64,000 nucleotides of DNA from an uncultured Eubacteriales bacterium (GTDB lineage Bacteria > Bacillota > Clostridia > Oscillospirales > Acutalibacteraceae). Positions 41,348 through 50,101 of the stretch are shown in pieces. Each line of letters starts with the position of its first letter. The stretch's first letter is position 1. Position numbers and translations under genes: made by a program. The DNA is taken from NCBI GenBank assembly GCA_934643185.1, contig CAKUBN010000005.1, positions 1 through 64,000 on the forward strand. The letters run 5' to 3'. A model generated the notes under the pieces. It made no database searches. It was not told the origin of the DNA and saw nothing but the letters and a program-made list of their open reading frames with translations.

Positions 41348-43015
41348 TTACACACCGCCGCCGGCTTCTTTGCTGATGGCATCGATGAAGGCAGGGATGA
41401 GCTGCTTTTTGCGGGAGACAACACCTTTAAGCCAGATGGTGCCCGCTTTCGGCGCACGGCCGAAGGCATCTTCAACGAGCATATCGGCGGACTCGCCGTA
41501 GCACATGAGGCGCGTGGACTCCTCGATGATATTCGTCAGCATGAAGAACATCATGGAGAGGCCATGCTCGCGGCAGGACTTTTCGAGGTACGGGCGCAGG
41601 CGGCGCTCCAGCTCATCGAGCTCGGAGCCGCTCATGCTGTTGATCTGGCCGACGCCGAACGTGACGTCGCCGAACTCGAACTTCTTGTAATCCTGATAGA
41701 AAATTTCTTCCGGGGTCTTATCCTTGAGGTTGCTGCCTGCGGTAAACATTTCGATACCGAAGCTCTGGCAATCGATGCCCGCAATGGCACTGAGCGCTTC
41801 CGCTGCGGCGCGGTCCAGCATGGTACAGGTAGGCGAACGGAACATGAGCGTATCGGACAAAATGGCGCTGCACAGAAGACCCGCGATCTGCGGCGGAACC
41901 TTAAAGCCCTTTTCTTTATAAATGGAATAGATGATGGTCGCCGTGCAGCCGACGGGCTCGTTGCGGAAATACACAGGCGCCATCGTCTCGAGGGAGCCGA
42001 TGCGGTGGTGATCGATGATTTCCAAAATTTCTGCGTTTTCGATGTTTTCGACCGCCTGACTGCGCTCATTGTGATCGACTAAGATGACGGAGCGCTTGCG
42101 GATGCCAAGCAAGTTACGGCGGGAGATCATGCCGACGTACTTGCCGTTTTTATCGATAACCGGGAAATCGCGAATGCGGGTGTTCTGCATGGTATCTTTA
42201 ATGGCATCGGTGTAATCGCTCGGGGTGAACGTGACGAGATCTTTCGTACGCATGAACGCCTTAACCGGCATGCATTGGCTGATGCGGTGCGCAACGGTGT
42301 ACGTATCAAGCGGCGTAGTGAGCACGGCGCAGTTATTGTCGCGCGCGAGCTTCTGGATGCTGCGGGAGACCTCTGCGCCGAGGCAGACGAGGATACAGCC
42401 CGCGCCGGACTCAATGGCGGAAAGCTGCGATTCGTAACGGTTGCCGGTGATGACCATGTCGTCCTTTTCGATGTAGTTTTCCATGACGTCCGGGTTTGCG
42501 ACGGCAATGACGACGTTGCCGTGCTCGAAAACGGCATTGGGGTCGCCGACGAGCATTTTGGCTTCCAGCGTTTCCAAAATGTTGCAGTACGGCGTTTTGG
42601 CCTTTGCAATCATGGTGCTGTCCTGATTTTCCATGTAGGACGTGGCAATGTCGTTGATGGTGATGATGCCGTCTAACACGTTGTTTGCATCGACGATGGG
42701 CAGCGTGACGGCGTTCATCTCCGCCATCATGCTCCATGCTTTTTTCATGGAAATGCCCTCATTGATGCCGGGAATTTTGCGGATCTCCATATCGCGCACG
42801 CGGGTACCAATGTTGTTGACGTAGGTCGGCTGGCGCATGCCGAAGCGCTGGAGGACGTAGCTTGTCTCGGAGCTGATCTGTCCGGCGCGGGCGGCGACAT
42901 AGTGATTTCCGTCATTTTCTTTATTTTTAACGTCCGCGTAGGCGATCGCCGAACAAATGGAATCGGTGTCGGGATTGCGGTGGCCTAAAACATAGACTTC
43001 TTTTCTCTCGCTCAT
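41348..43015 (-). CDS. Manganese-dependent inorganic pyrophosphatase with CBS and DRTGG domains
   Basis: This 555-residue family II pyrophosphatase hydrolyses PPi to phosphate in the cytosol. The DHH catalytic domain is split. GHRNPDTDS lies at residues 11-19; then come CBS 1 (~75-135), a DRTGG domain (~150-245) and CBS 2 (~250-305); DHH resumes with VDHNE and IIDHH (~335), and a DHHA2 domain ends the protein. CBS/DRTGG-type enzymes are inhibited by AMP/ADP and activated by ATP or diadenosine polyphosphates. The start at 43015 is chosen because the 32 preceding codons look like leader DNA. Confidence 0.92.
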   Translation of the reverse strand: MSERKEVYVLGHRNPDTDSICSAIAYADVKNKENDGNHYVAARAGQISSETSYVLQRFGMRQPTYVNNIGTRVRDMEIRKIPGINEGISMKKAWSMMAEMNAVTLPIVDANNVLDGIITINDIATSYMENQDSTMIAKAKTPYCNILETLEAKMLVGDPNAVFEHGNVVIAVANPDVMENYIEKDDMVITGNRYESQLSAIESGAGCILVCLGAEVSRSIQKLARDNNCAVLTTPLDTYTVAHRISQCMPVKAFMRTKDLVTFTPSDYTDAIKDTMQNTRIRDFPVIDKNGKYVGMISRRNLLGIRKRSVILVDHNERSQAVENIENAEILEIIDHHRIGSLETMAPVYFRNEPVGCTATIIYSIYKEKGFKVPPQIAGLLCSAILSDTLMFRSPTCTMLDRAAAEALSAIAGIDCQSFGIEMFTAGSNLKDKTPEEIFYQDYKKFEFGDVTFGVGQINSMSGSELDELERRLRPYLEKSCREHGLSMMFFMLTNIIEESTRLMCYGESADMLVEDAFGRAPKAGTIWLKGVVSRKKQLIPAFIDAISKEAGGGV

Positions 43016-43049
43016 GCGTATACCCCACTCAAGGTAAAATGTTGTTTTT

Positions 43050-43055
43050 AGTATA
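43050..43055 (-). promoter_or_regulatory. Extended -10 promoter of the pyrophosphatase gene
   Basis: TGCTATACT on the minus strand, 35 nt before the start codon. No good -35 box is visible. Confidence 0.4.
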
Positions 43056-43084
43056 GCACAGATTTTCCGAAAAAGAAAGAAAAA

Positions 43085-43120
43085 GCGAACGGCCGAGGGA
43101 AATTTTTGCACACCGTTCGC
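43085..43120 (-). terminator. Terminator of the MFS gene
   Basis: GCGAACGG (43085-43092) pairs with CCGTTCGC (43113-43120). On the minus strand a long T/C-rich tract (TTTTTCTTTCTTTTT) follows. Confidence 0.75.
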
Positions 43121-43152
43121 AATGTTTTCAGTTTTTATTTTTTGTCAAGGTG

Positions 43153-44310
43153 TTACCGGTGGTCGATGGTGAGACGGTTGGCGTTCCACACGGCGAAGGC
43201 GAGCATCCCCGCAAATGCAAGCAGCAAAGTGGGATACAGCTGCATGCCGAAAAAGTCGCTGAGCTTACCGAACAGCGCGGGCATCGTCATGCTGCCGATG
43301 TAGGCGCAGGCCATCTGCATGCCCATGATCGCCTGCGCGTTTTTGGCACCGAAGCGCACGGGCGTTTGGTGCAGGAGCCCGGGGTAGATCGGCGCACAGC
43401 CGACGCCGATGAAAATGAGGCCGATGAACGCGCAAATCTCGACGGGGATGAACAAAAGCGCCGTGCCGCAGAGCGCGAGCGTGATGCCGACGGCCACCAT
43501 ACGGCGGTCGCCAAGCTTACCGGACACAAAGCCGCCGAAAAAGCGCCCCGCCGTGATGCCGATGTAAAAAAGCGACGCCATGGTGGCGGCCGTTTCCGCG
43601 GACGTGCCGCGCTGCAGGACAAGATAGCTGCTTGCCCAAAGGCCGGTGGTGACTTCTAATGCGCAATAGAGGAAAAACGCGAACAGCGTGAGCGGCGCGC
43701 CGGGCATTTTGAGCACGCGGCGCAGAGAGGATTTTTCTGCATTCTCCGCAGCTTCGGCTGTGGGGTCCTTTTTCCAGAGCGGGCGGGAAAGAATGAGGAC
43801 GACCGTCAGGACGATTTGAATATAGAACACCGTGCGGTAGCCGGAGCCAAACGGAAGCCCGTTTGTGAGGCATGCGCCCATGATGTACGGCCCTGCCATG
43901 GCGCCAAGGCCCCAGAAGCAGTGCAGCCAGTTCATGTGGGCGGAGCTGTAATGCAGGGCGACGTAGTTATTCAGGGCGGCGTCGATACTGCCCGCGCCGA
44001 GTCCGTACGGCACGGCCCACACGCATAATTGCCAAAACGCGCCGGAAACGGAAAAGCCAAAAAGCCCGAGCGCCGTTAAGGCAACGCTGATGACCGAGAC
44101 GAGATGCGTGCCGAGTTTGCGCACGACGCGGTCGCTTAGGAAGCTTGAAATGACCGTGCCGCAGGAGATGATCATGCTGACGACGCCCGCATAGGACACG
44201 GGGACATCCATGAGTTTGTACATAGACGGCCACGCCGAGCCGAGGAGGGCATCCGGCAGGCCGAGACTGATGAACGCGGCGTAAATGACCGCAAGCAATA
44301 AATTGACCAT
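43153..44310 (-). CDS. MFS transporter divergent from an AraC regulator
   Basis: This ~385-residue, 12-helix MFS protein resembles sugar/fucose-permease-like carriers: ISLGLPDALLGSAWPSMYKLM in helix 1-2 and GAGSIDAALNNYVALHYSSAHMNWLH in helices 4-5. The in-frame upstream codons begin with TTG; ATG 44310 is preferred. It is transcribed away from an AraC regulator across a shared promoter dyad, so its uptake substrate is probably the regulator's inducer, or a glycoside handled by the nearby GH78-like enzyme. Confidence 0.82.
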   Translation of the reverse strand: MVNLLLAVIYAAFISLGLPDALLGSAWPSMYKLMDVPVSYAGVVSMIISCGTVISSFLSDRVVRKLGTHLVSVISVALTALGLFGFSVSGAFWQLCVWAVPYGLGAGSIDAALNNYVALHYSSAHMNWLHCFWGLGAMAGPYIMGACLTNGLPFGSGYRTVFYIQIVLTVVLILSRPLWKKDPTAEAAENAEKSSLRRVLKMPGAPLTLFAFFLYCALEVTTGLWASSYLVLQRGTSAETAATMASLFYIGITAGRFFGGFVSGKLGDRRMVAVGITLALCGTALLFIPVEICAFIGLIFIGVGCAPIYPGLLHQTPVRFGAKNAQAIMGMQMACAYIGSMTMPALFGKLSDFFGMQLYPTLLLAFAGMLAFAVWNANRLTIDHR

Positions 44311-44340
44311 ACTTTTCTTCACTTTCTGTTTGAGCTTTTG

Positions 44341-44384
44341 TTGCAAAGCGCGATTTGCTCTGCTATACTGAATATAAGTATAGC
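44341..44384. promoter_or_regulatory. Overlapping divergent promoter with symmetric dyad
   Basis: On the plus strand TTGCAA (44341-44346), 17 nt, TATACT (44364-44369) with an extended TGC serves the AraC gene. GCTATACT (44362-44369) and AGTATAGC (44377-44384) are perfect inverted 8-mers, so the same TATACT box is presented on both strands and a regulator bound there would control both genes. Confidence 0.6.
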
Positions 44385-44453
44385 GTATAAGCCTCTAAAT
44401 TTATAGCTGAATTTGCTTTAAAACTATAAAAATATCGTATATCAGAGGAAGCT

Positions 44454-45317
44454 ATGGTTCCTACATTCAAATTACACAGCGACAGGGCGGAATTTGTGCC
44501 GTACACGGTGCCGGAGCTGTTCTTTTTTGCGGGCGGACGCACATTGAACTTTGACGCTGCGCGCGAAGGCGGTGCCATCGGCCACTGGCACGATGAGATC
44601 GAGCTGATCTTTGTGGAAGAGGGCAGCATGGTGTACAACGTAAACGGCACGCGCTGCGCGGTGAACGCTAATGAATGCATTTTTGTGAACGCGCGGCAGC
44701 TGCACTTTTTTGAGGAGAGCCGCTGCACGTACCGGTGCATTTTGCTGCACCCGATGATGCTGTGCGCGAACACGTATTTGGAAGAAAACTACATTGCGCC
44801 CGTGACGCAGAACGGCGCTTTCCCCTACTGCGTTTTAAAGCCGGAAAATGAAATTGCCGCACTGTTCCCGGCGTTTTTTGAGGCCGCTGCGGAAAAAGAC
44901 CTTTTGCGGCTGCAAAGCCTTTCCTACACGCTGTGGGGCGCACTTTTGCGCCTTATGCCGAAAAACGACGCCGCGCCGCGCGAAAACAGCCGGCTTTCTG
45001 CCGTGAAGGACATGATGCACGAGATACAGAGGCGCTACGCGGAAAAGCTGACGCTGGAAGAGATCGCCGCTGCGGGGCACGTGTGCAAAAGCGCGTGCGA
45101 AAAGCTGTTCCGCACGTATCTGCACTGCACGCCGATAGACTATCTTTTGCGGTTTCGGCTGCAAAAGACGGCAGAGTGCCTCACCCAAACGGACGCGGCC
45201 GTGGCGCAGATCGCGCTGGACTGCGGATTTTCGGGGGCAAGTTATTTTTCCGGGTGCTTTAAAACGGCTTACGGCTGCACGCCGAAGGCGTACCGGGCGG
45301 CGCACAAAAAGCTTTGA
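44454..45317 (+). CDS. AraC family transcriptional regulator
   Basis: This 287-residue regulator has an N-terminal cupin sugar-binding domain (GHWHDEIELIFVEEGSM, ~50-100) and a C-terminal double helix-turn-helix (~190-285: LTLEEIAAAGHVCKSACEKLF, then IALDCGFSGASYFSGCFK). AGAGGA precedes the ATG. It probably activates the divergent MFS gene, and perhaps the GH78-like gene, in response to a plant or host sugar. Confidence 0.9.
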   Translation: MVPTFKLHSDRAEFVPYTVPELFFFAGGRTLNFDAAREGGAIGHWHDEIELIFVEEGSMVYNVNGTRCAVNANECIFVNARQLHFFEESRCTYRCILLHPMMLCANTYLEENYIAPVTQNGAFPYCVLKPENEIAALFPAFFEAAAEKDLLRLQSLSYTLWGALLRLMPKNDAAPRENSRLSAVKDMMHEIQRRYAEKLTLEEIAAAGHVCKSACEKLFRTYLHCTPIDYLLRFRLQKTAECLTQTDAAVAQIALDCGFSGASYFSGCFKTAYGCTPKAYRAAHKKL

Positions 45318-45321
45318 ACAA

Positions 45322-45359
45322 AAAAGGCCGAACCTGTGGAAAACACGGCTCGGCCTTTT
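45322..45359. terminator. Bidirectional terminator between AraC and GH78-like genes
   Basis: AAAAGGCCGA (45322-45331) pairs with TCGGCCTTTT (45350-45359), with A- and T-rich flanks. Confidence 0.8.
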
Positions 45360-45373
45360 GCTTTTAATTTGAT

Positions 45374-47329
45374 TTAAACGGAAAGCTCGACGGTCTCGTT
45401 TACGGGAAGCGGGTAGGCTTTGCCGCCCCAAAGGAGCGTACCGCCTGCGACTTCCGACTTTACGCGGAGAGCATTGTTTGACAAACACACGTGCACCTTG
45501 CCGCCGCGCACGGGGACAGTGCCCTCGATGAATCCGAATTTACCGCGCTGCGGGCGAACGGTGAAGGTCTCCCAGTTTGGGGACGTGCCCGTGACGCCGA
45601 GGAAATACCGCCCAATTAGGTAAATGGGCGACGCGCCCCACGCGTGGCAGAGGGATTTTTGGTATTTGTCGCCGTACATGGCGTAGTGCGCCGCGCCGGA
45701 AAGCTTCGGATCATATTCCTCCCACACGGTGGTGGCGCCGAGGTCGAGCATACCCTTCCAGTAGGACGTGAGCATGTCGTAGATATAATCCGTGTCGCCA
45801 AGCTTGCCCATGACATCGAGCTCGTAGCCCTCGAAATACGGCGTGGTGATTTTGGTGATGGCGTCGTTTTTGAGGACGTTTCGGACGATCTTTTCGCGTT
45901 GCGCTTCGTCTGCGATGTCATACAGCACAGCGAAAATGTTCGCGTGGCGCGTAACGTGGTTTTTGCCGGAAGAGAAGCTATCGATATACGCGCCTTTTTC
46001 TTCGTTCCAATAGAAGCGATCAACTTTTTCCGCTAAGTCTTCGGCTTTCGCTTTATATGCCGCGTCGCTTTCGCCGAGGGCTTCTGCGAGCTTTGCCATG
46101 GCGCGGTTTGCGGCGATGTAGAGCATCTGCTCGGCGCAGACGGCGCCCGTTTTGTCCATACCCGACCAATCGACGAAGATCCAGTCGCCGTATTTGCTGA
46201 CGATGAAGCCGTTTTCGTCCTCGCGGCCGGCGCAGAACGCCATGAGGCTTTCGGCGCGCGGATAAATGGCGCGGATAAAATCGAGGTCGCCGTAGTTTTC
46301 AAAATACTCCGGCAGGCCGATGACCCACAGCAGGCTGTAATCTGTGATGGTGTTGATGTGCTGCGTGAACGGCTCTTTGCCGCGCAGACCGATGAGGCTG
46401 CGGCGCACGAGGTCGCCATCCTCGCAGAGATATTTGATGAACTTGAACGCCTGGTACGCGTCGCCGCCCCAAAGCCAGCGGTCGCGCTTAATGGCTTCCG
46501 TCAAGACCTCGCGCATGTTGAGCTGCAAGGTGTAGGCGGACATGTCCCAAATTTTGTTGACGTCTTCGTTATCGCAGCGGAACGTCGCTTTATTTTGCAG
46601 CGGGCAATATTCGAGCTCGGCTTCCACCGCTTTCGGCGTGCCGCCGGTGATGAAAATATAGCGAAACGCGCGCTGGCGAAGCTTATACTCGGTTTTGCCG
46701 GCAACATCCTCCTGCACGACGGAAAACGCCGTATCGAGCGCTTCTTCTTTCGATTCGCCGTAGCTGACGTGGAGCTTATCTTCTGCGTGCACGCCTTTTA
46801 TATACAAGAAGCCGAACAGCTCGCGCTCGAACGTATAGAGCGTGCCGCCGCTGACGGCTTCTGCGCTGACGGGCAGCATTTTTTGGTAGGAGAACGGGAA
46901 GGTCTCCGGGTCATCGGTGGGGCTTACATAGCTCTCGCTGTACCCGACCAGCTGTTTTTCCTGCTTTTCGTTCAGCGTGTACCAGGTGTTATCCGTTTGA
47001 AGGACGTCGCCTTCGAGATAGGCCGCGGGAAGACCCGTTAAATTCATGACACAAATTTCAAAGGTATGCGCGCCTTTTGTGACCCTCACGGGCGTATCGC
47101 TGCCGTACATTTCTCGATCGATCTTCAGGTAGCCAAAGCCGTTTACGTGCAGCGTGACGGTGCCGTCGCGGTCGATCTCTTTTTCGGTGCGGAAAATGAC
47201 GTTGCGGTCTACGTCGTAGATCTTCCAGAACGGCGGGTAATCCATGCCGTACTGCTGGCGGCGGGCGTTTACGCGGTTTGTGTGGAAGATCTCGTAGTCG
47301 CCGTAGGACCAGATCCAATAGCTTTTCAT
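45374..47329 (-). CDS. GH78 alpha-L-rhamnosidase-like protein
   Basis: This 651-residue protein has an N-terminal beta domain (~1-270) and an (alpha/alpha)6 barrel typical of GH78. Barrel hallmarks are KRDRWLWGGDAYQA (position of the RDERxGWxGD general-acid motif), DWSGMDKTG, TTVWEEYDP and the C-terminal SLCHAWGASPIYLI. The acid motif is diverged (RDRW for RDER), so substrate or activity may differ. There is no signal peptide. ATG 47329 is preferred over an upstream TTG. It ends the long minus-strand run behind the aro genes and a GNAT gene. Confidence 0.82.
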   Translation of the reverse strand: MKSYWIWSYGDYEIFHTNRVNARRQQYGMDYPPFWKIYDVDRNVIFRTEKEIDRDGTVTLHVNGFGYLKIDREMYGSDTPVRVTKGAHTFEICVMNLTGLPAAYLEGDVLQTDNTWYTLNEKQEKQLVGYSESYVSPTDDPETFPFSYQKMLPVSAEAVSGGTLYTFERELFGFLYIKGVHAEDKLHVSYGESKEEALDTAFSVVQEDVAGKTEYKLRQRAFRYIFITGGTPKAVEAELEYCPLQNKATFRCDNEDVNKIWDMSAYTLQLNMREVLTEAIKRDRWLWGGDAYQAFKFIKYLCEDGDLVRRSLIGLRGKEPFTQHINTITDYSLLWVIGLPEYFENYGDLDFIRAIYPRAESLMAFCAGREDENGFIVSKYGDWIFVDWSGMDKTGAVCAEQMLYIAANRAMAKLAEALGESDAAYKAKAEDLAEKVDRFYWNEEKGAYIDSFSSGKNHVTRHANIFAVLYDIADEAQREKIVRNVLKNDAITKITTPYFEGYELDVMGKLGDTDYIYDMLTSYWKGMLDLGATTVWEEYDPKLSGAAHYAMYGDKYQKSLCHAWGASPIYLIGRYFLGVTGTSPNWETFTVRPQRGKFGFIEGTVPVRGGKVHVCLSNNALRVKSEVAGGTLLWGGKAYPLPVNETVELSV

Positions 47330-47352
47330 TTCAATACACTCCAAAACGTCTT

Positions 47353-47853
47353 TTACAGGTCTTTCTGCATGATGTAGTCGTTCATGACGAAGCCGCTGCC
47401 GATGTCGGTGACGACGGCGTCGGTTTGGTGGAAGCCGAAGTATTTATAGACCTCGATGGCGTGGAAATTCTTTTTGTTGACGGTGAGGTAAATTGCGGGG
47501 AGCTTTTCCGCTTTGCAGAGCGTCTCGATGAAATCGAACGCGGCGCGCGGCAGGCCGCGGCTGCGGTGAGCGGCGGAAACGTAGAGCTTACTTAGGAACA
47601 TTTTGCCCTCTTTGTGCGGCACAAGACCGATGAAGCCTGCGGGCTCGCCGTCGTCAAGCATCATATAATAGACATAGCCCTCGCTTTCCATCTGGCGGTG
47701 GATGGCCGGGACGGACTGGAATTTTTCGATCATGTAATTCGTAGATTCGACGCCGTTGATGTGGTCGTAGGTCTCATGCCAGATGGGCGCGGCAATCTCG
47801 GCTATTTTTTCGATCTGCTCTTCTTCTGTGACTTTGATAAAGGTAACTGCCAT
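47353..47853 (-). CDS. GNAT family N-acetyltransferase
   Basis: This 166-residue protein has the GNAT acetyl-CoA fold: an N-terminal segment VTEEEQIEKIAEIAAPIWHE, the central GEPAGFIGLVP, strand-loop LSKLYVSAAHRSRGLPRAAFDFIE with a slightly degenerate Q/RxxGxG/A acetyl-CoA loop, and NKKNFHAIEVYKYFGFHQTDAVVTDIGSGF. The substrate is unknown. It starts 7 bp after the pheA stop codon, so it is the tail of the aromatic operon. Confidence 0.85.
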   Translation of the reverse strand: MAVTFIKVTEEEQIEKIAEIAAPIWHETYDHINGVESTNYMIEKFQSVPAIHRQMESEGYVYYMMLDDGEPAGFIGLVPHKEGKMFLSKLYVSAAHRSRGLPRAAFDFIETLCKAEKLPAIYLTVNKKNFHAIEVYKYFGFHQTDAVVTDIGSGFVMNDYIMQKDL

Positions 47854-47860
47854 TTTGCAC

Positions 47861-49000
47861 TCAGCTTTCTTTGTAGTTTCCGAGGAACGAGAAGCGCGGC
47901 ATTTCGTCAGAGAGGGCGCAGATGAGCGCGAGTGTCTGTGTGTCGTGGACGTTTCCGGTGAAATCAAGGTAAAAATCGTACTCGAAATTGCGCTCCGGGA
48001 TGGGGCGGGATTCGATCTTCGTAAGGTTCAGGCCGAGCAGAGCGAAGCGCTCCAGCGTATGGCACAGCGAGCCCGGGGTATGCGGCAGAGAGAAGCACAG
48101 GCTGATCTTTTCCGCGTCCTCGGGCAGCACGGCCTCGCGCGAAATGACGATGAAGCGCGTGCAGTTGTTATCGGTATTCTGGATATCGGCAGCGACTACC
48201 TCGAGGTCATATTCTTCGGCTGCCTGCGCGGAGCAGACTGCGCCGACGCCCTCGGAACGGGTTTCGGCGATGAACTTTGCGGCGGCCGCCGTGTTGGAAT
48301 AGGCTTCGGTCTCGATGTCGTGTGCCGCGAGATACGCACTGCACTGCACGAGGGCCTCGTGCTTCGAAAGCACCTTTTTGACCGCACCCGTCCCCTTTGC
48401 GCGGCACAGGCAGTGGCGCACGGGAATATCCGCCGCACCGACGATGAACATGCGGTGCTTCATGATGAGGTCATAGACCTCAGAGACACTGCCGGCATCG
48501 GAATTTTCGACCGGCACCACGCCGTAATCGCCCGCGCCGTTATGGACAGCTTCAAAAACATCGCGGAAGCCGGGCAAAAAGATCGGCTTCTGCCCCGGAA
48601 ACAGGCGCAGGGCGGCGCTGTGGGAAAACGCACCCGCCGCGCCCTGACAAATGACACGCGGGTCAGCTTTTAATGTCTTTGGGGAATTTTGCTCGAGGTC
48701 GCGCAATACCCCGCCGCTTTTCAGCATATTGTGCTGGCGGGCGCGGCTGATGCTCATGATGGCGCTGTAAAGCGCGACGGCGCTGTCGCCGTACTCACCG
48801 GCTTCTTTTTTTACGCGGTCTAAAATGACCTGCTCGCGGGCGGCATTTAAGACGGGAATGCCCGCCTTGCGCTTAATCTCCGCGACGCGCTCCGCGCACT
48901 GCATGCGCTCCGTGAAAAGTTTTAAAAGTTCTTTATCAATGCGGTCTATATCGTTGCGAACCGGCAAAAGCAGTTCATCAAAGGACTTATTTTCACTCAT
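47861..49000 (-). CDS. pheA: Bifunctional chorismate mutase/prephenate dehydratase
   Basis: This 379-residue P-protein converts chorismate to prephenate and then phenylpyruvate, the committed steps to phenylalanine. An AroQ-type mutase comes first (~1-90: RNDIDRIDKELLKLFTERM and AEIKRKAG). The dehydratase domain follows (~108-285), with the catalytic NCTRF motif, and an ACT domain (~295-375) has the Phe-binding TKIESRP. Phe feedback inhibition is therefore expected. It lies 24 bp behind aroC. Confidence 0.95.
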   Translation of the reverse strand: MSENKSFDELLLPVRNDIDRIDKELLKLFTERMQCAERVAEIKRKAGIPVLNAAREQVILDRVKKEAGEYGDSAVALYSAIMSISRARQHNMLKSGGVLRDLEQNSPKTLKADPRVICQGAAGAFSHSAALRLFPGQKPIFLPGFRDVFEAVHNGAGDYGVVPVENSDAGSVSEVYDLIMKHRMFIVGAADIPVRHCLCRAKGTGAVKKVLSKHEALVQCSAYLAAHDIETEAYSNTAAAAKFIAETRSEGVGAVCSAQAAEEYDLEVVAADIQNTDNNCTRFIVISREAVLPEDAEKISLCFSLPHTPGSLCHTLERFALLGLNLTKIESRPIPERNFEYDFYLDFTGNVHDTQTLALICALSDEMPRFSFLGNYKES

Positions 49001-49024
49001 TTTGCTCGCTCCTTTCTATTCCCT

Positions 49025-50101
49025 TTAACGCAGCAAGTCCATCAGCGCCAAGGCTGCCGCAGCTTCCGCCACAGGGACGGCGCGCGGGACGATACACGGG
49101 TCATGGCGGCCGTGGATGGTTAAATCGGCGTTTGTTTTCGTGGTGAGATCGACCGTGTGCTGTTCACGGCCGATGGACGGCGTGGGCTTGACGGCGATGC
49201 GGAATAGAATCGGCATGCCCGTTGTGATGCCGCCCAAAATGCCGCCCGCGTTGTTCGTTTTCGTGCGGACGAGACCATTTTCGTCGTAGTAAAACGCGTC
49301 GTTATTTTCGCTGCCACGCATACAGGCAACATCAAAGCCCGCGCCGAACTCCACGCCTTTGACGGCGGGGATGCCGTATAAAATCGATGCAAAGACATTT
49401 TCGATGCCGCCGAACATAGGACTGCCGATGCCGGCGGGCACACCGACCGCGGCGCACTCGATGACGCCGCCGATGCTGTCTGCCTCAAGCCGCGCGGCTT
49501 CGATCTCGGCACGCATTTTTTCTTCGGCTTCGGGAGAATTGACAGCAAAAAAGCGAGTGTTCAGGGCGTTTAAATCGTCTGCGGAGACATTTACGGGGTC
49601 AAACGGGATATCCTTGGCGCTGCCAACCGCATAGGCGTGCGCGCCGATCGCGATGCCGCGGCGCTCTAAGATCTGGCGGCAGACGGCGCCCGCAAACACG
49701 AGGCACGCGGTGAGGCGACCCGAGAAATGTCCGCCGCCGCGAATGTCGTTTGCGCCGTCATAGCGGACGGACGCGGTGTAATCGGCGTGACCGGGGCGCG
49801 GGTGGACTTTTAGATCGGAATAATCCTTGGAGCGCGTGTTGATATTTGCGATGATGGCGGCGAGCGGCGCGCCCGTTGTGACGCCGTTTAAAAGACCGGA
49901 AAGCACCTGCGGCTCATCGGCCTCAAGGCGCGTGGTGGCGGTTTTGTCCTTGCCCGGCGCACGGCGCGCCATCTGCACGCGGATCTTTTCCATGTCTATT
50001 TTTTCGTTCGGCGGGAGATTATCGAGCACCACGCCGATCGCTTCCGTATGGCTGCCGCCGAAAATAGACAGCTTGATGTTTTCACCCCAGGTCGATGCCA
50101 T
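49025..50101 (-). CDS. aroC: Chorismate synthase
   Basis: AroC eliminates phosphate from EPSP to give chorismate and needs reduced FMN. The 358-residue protein shows FGGSHTEAIGVVLDNLPP near the N-terminus, RRAPGKDKTATTRLEADEPQ, HPRPGHADY, a GGHFSGRLTA segment and RHDPCIVPRAVPV near the end. Its first 20 bp overlap the end of aroA, implying translational coupling. Confidence 0.96.
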   Translation of the reverse strand: MASTWGENIKLSIFGGSHTEAIGVVLDNLPPNEKIDMEKIRVQMARRAPGKDKTATTRLEADEPQVLSGLLNGVTTGAPLAAIIANINTRSKDYSDLKVHPRPGHADYTASVRYDGANDIRGGGHFSGRLTACLVFAGAVCRQILERRGIAIGAHAYAVGSAKDIPFDPVNVSADDLNALNTRFFAVNSPEAEEKMRAEIEAARLEADSIGGVIECAAVGVPAGIGSPMFGGIENVFASILYGIPAVKGVEFGAGFDVACMRGSENNDAFYYDENGLVRTKTNNAGGILGGITTGMPILFRIAVKPTPSIGREQHTVDLTTKTNADLTIHGRHDPCIVPRAVPVAEAAAALALMDLLR

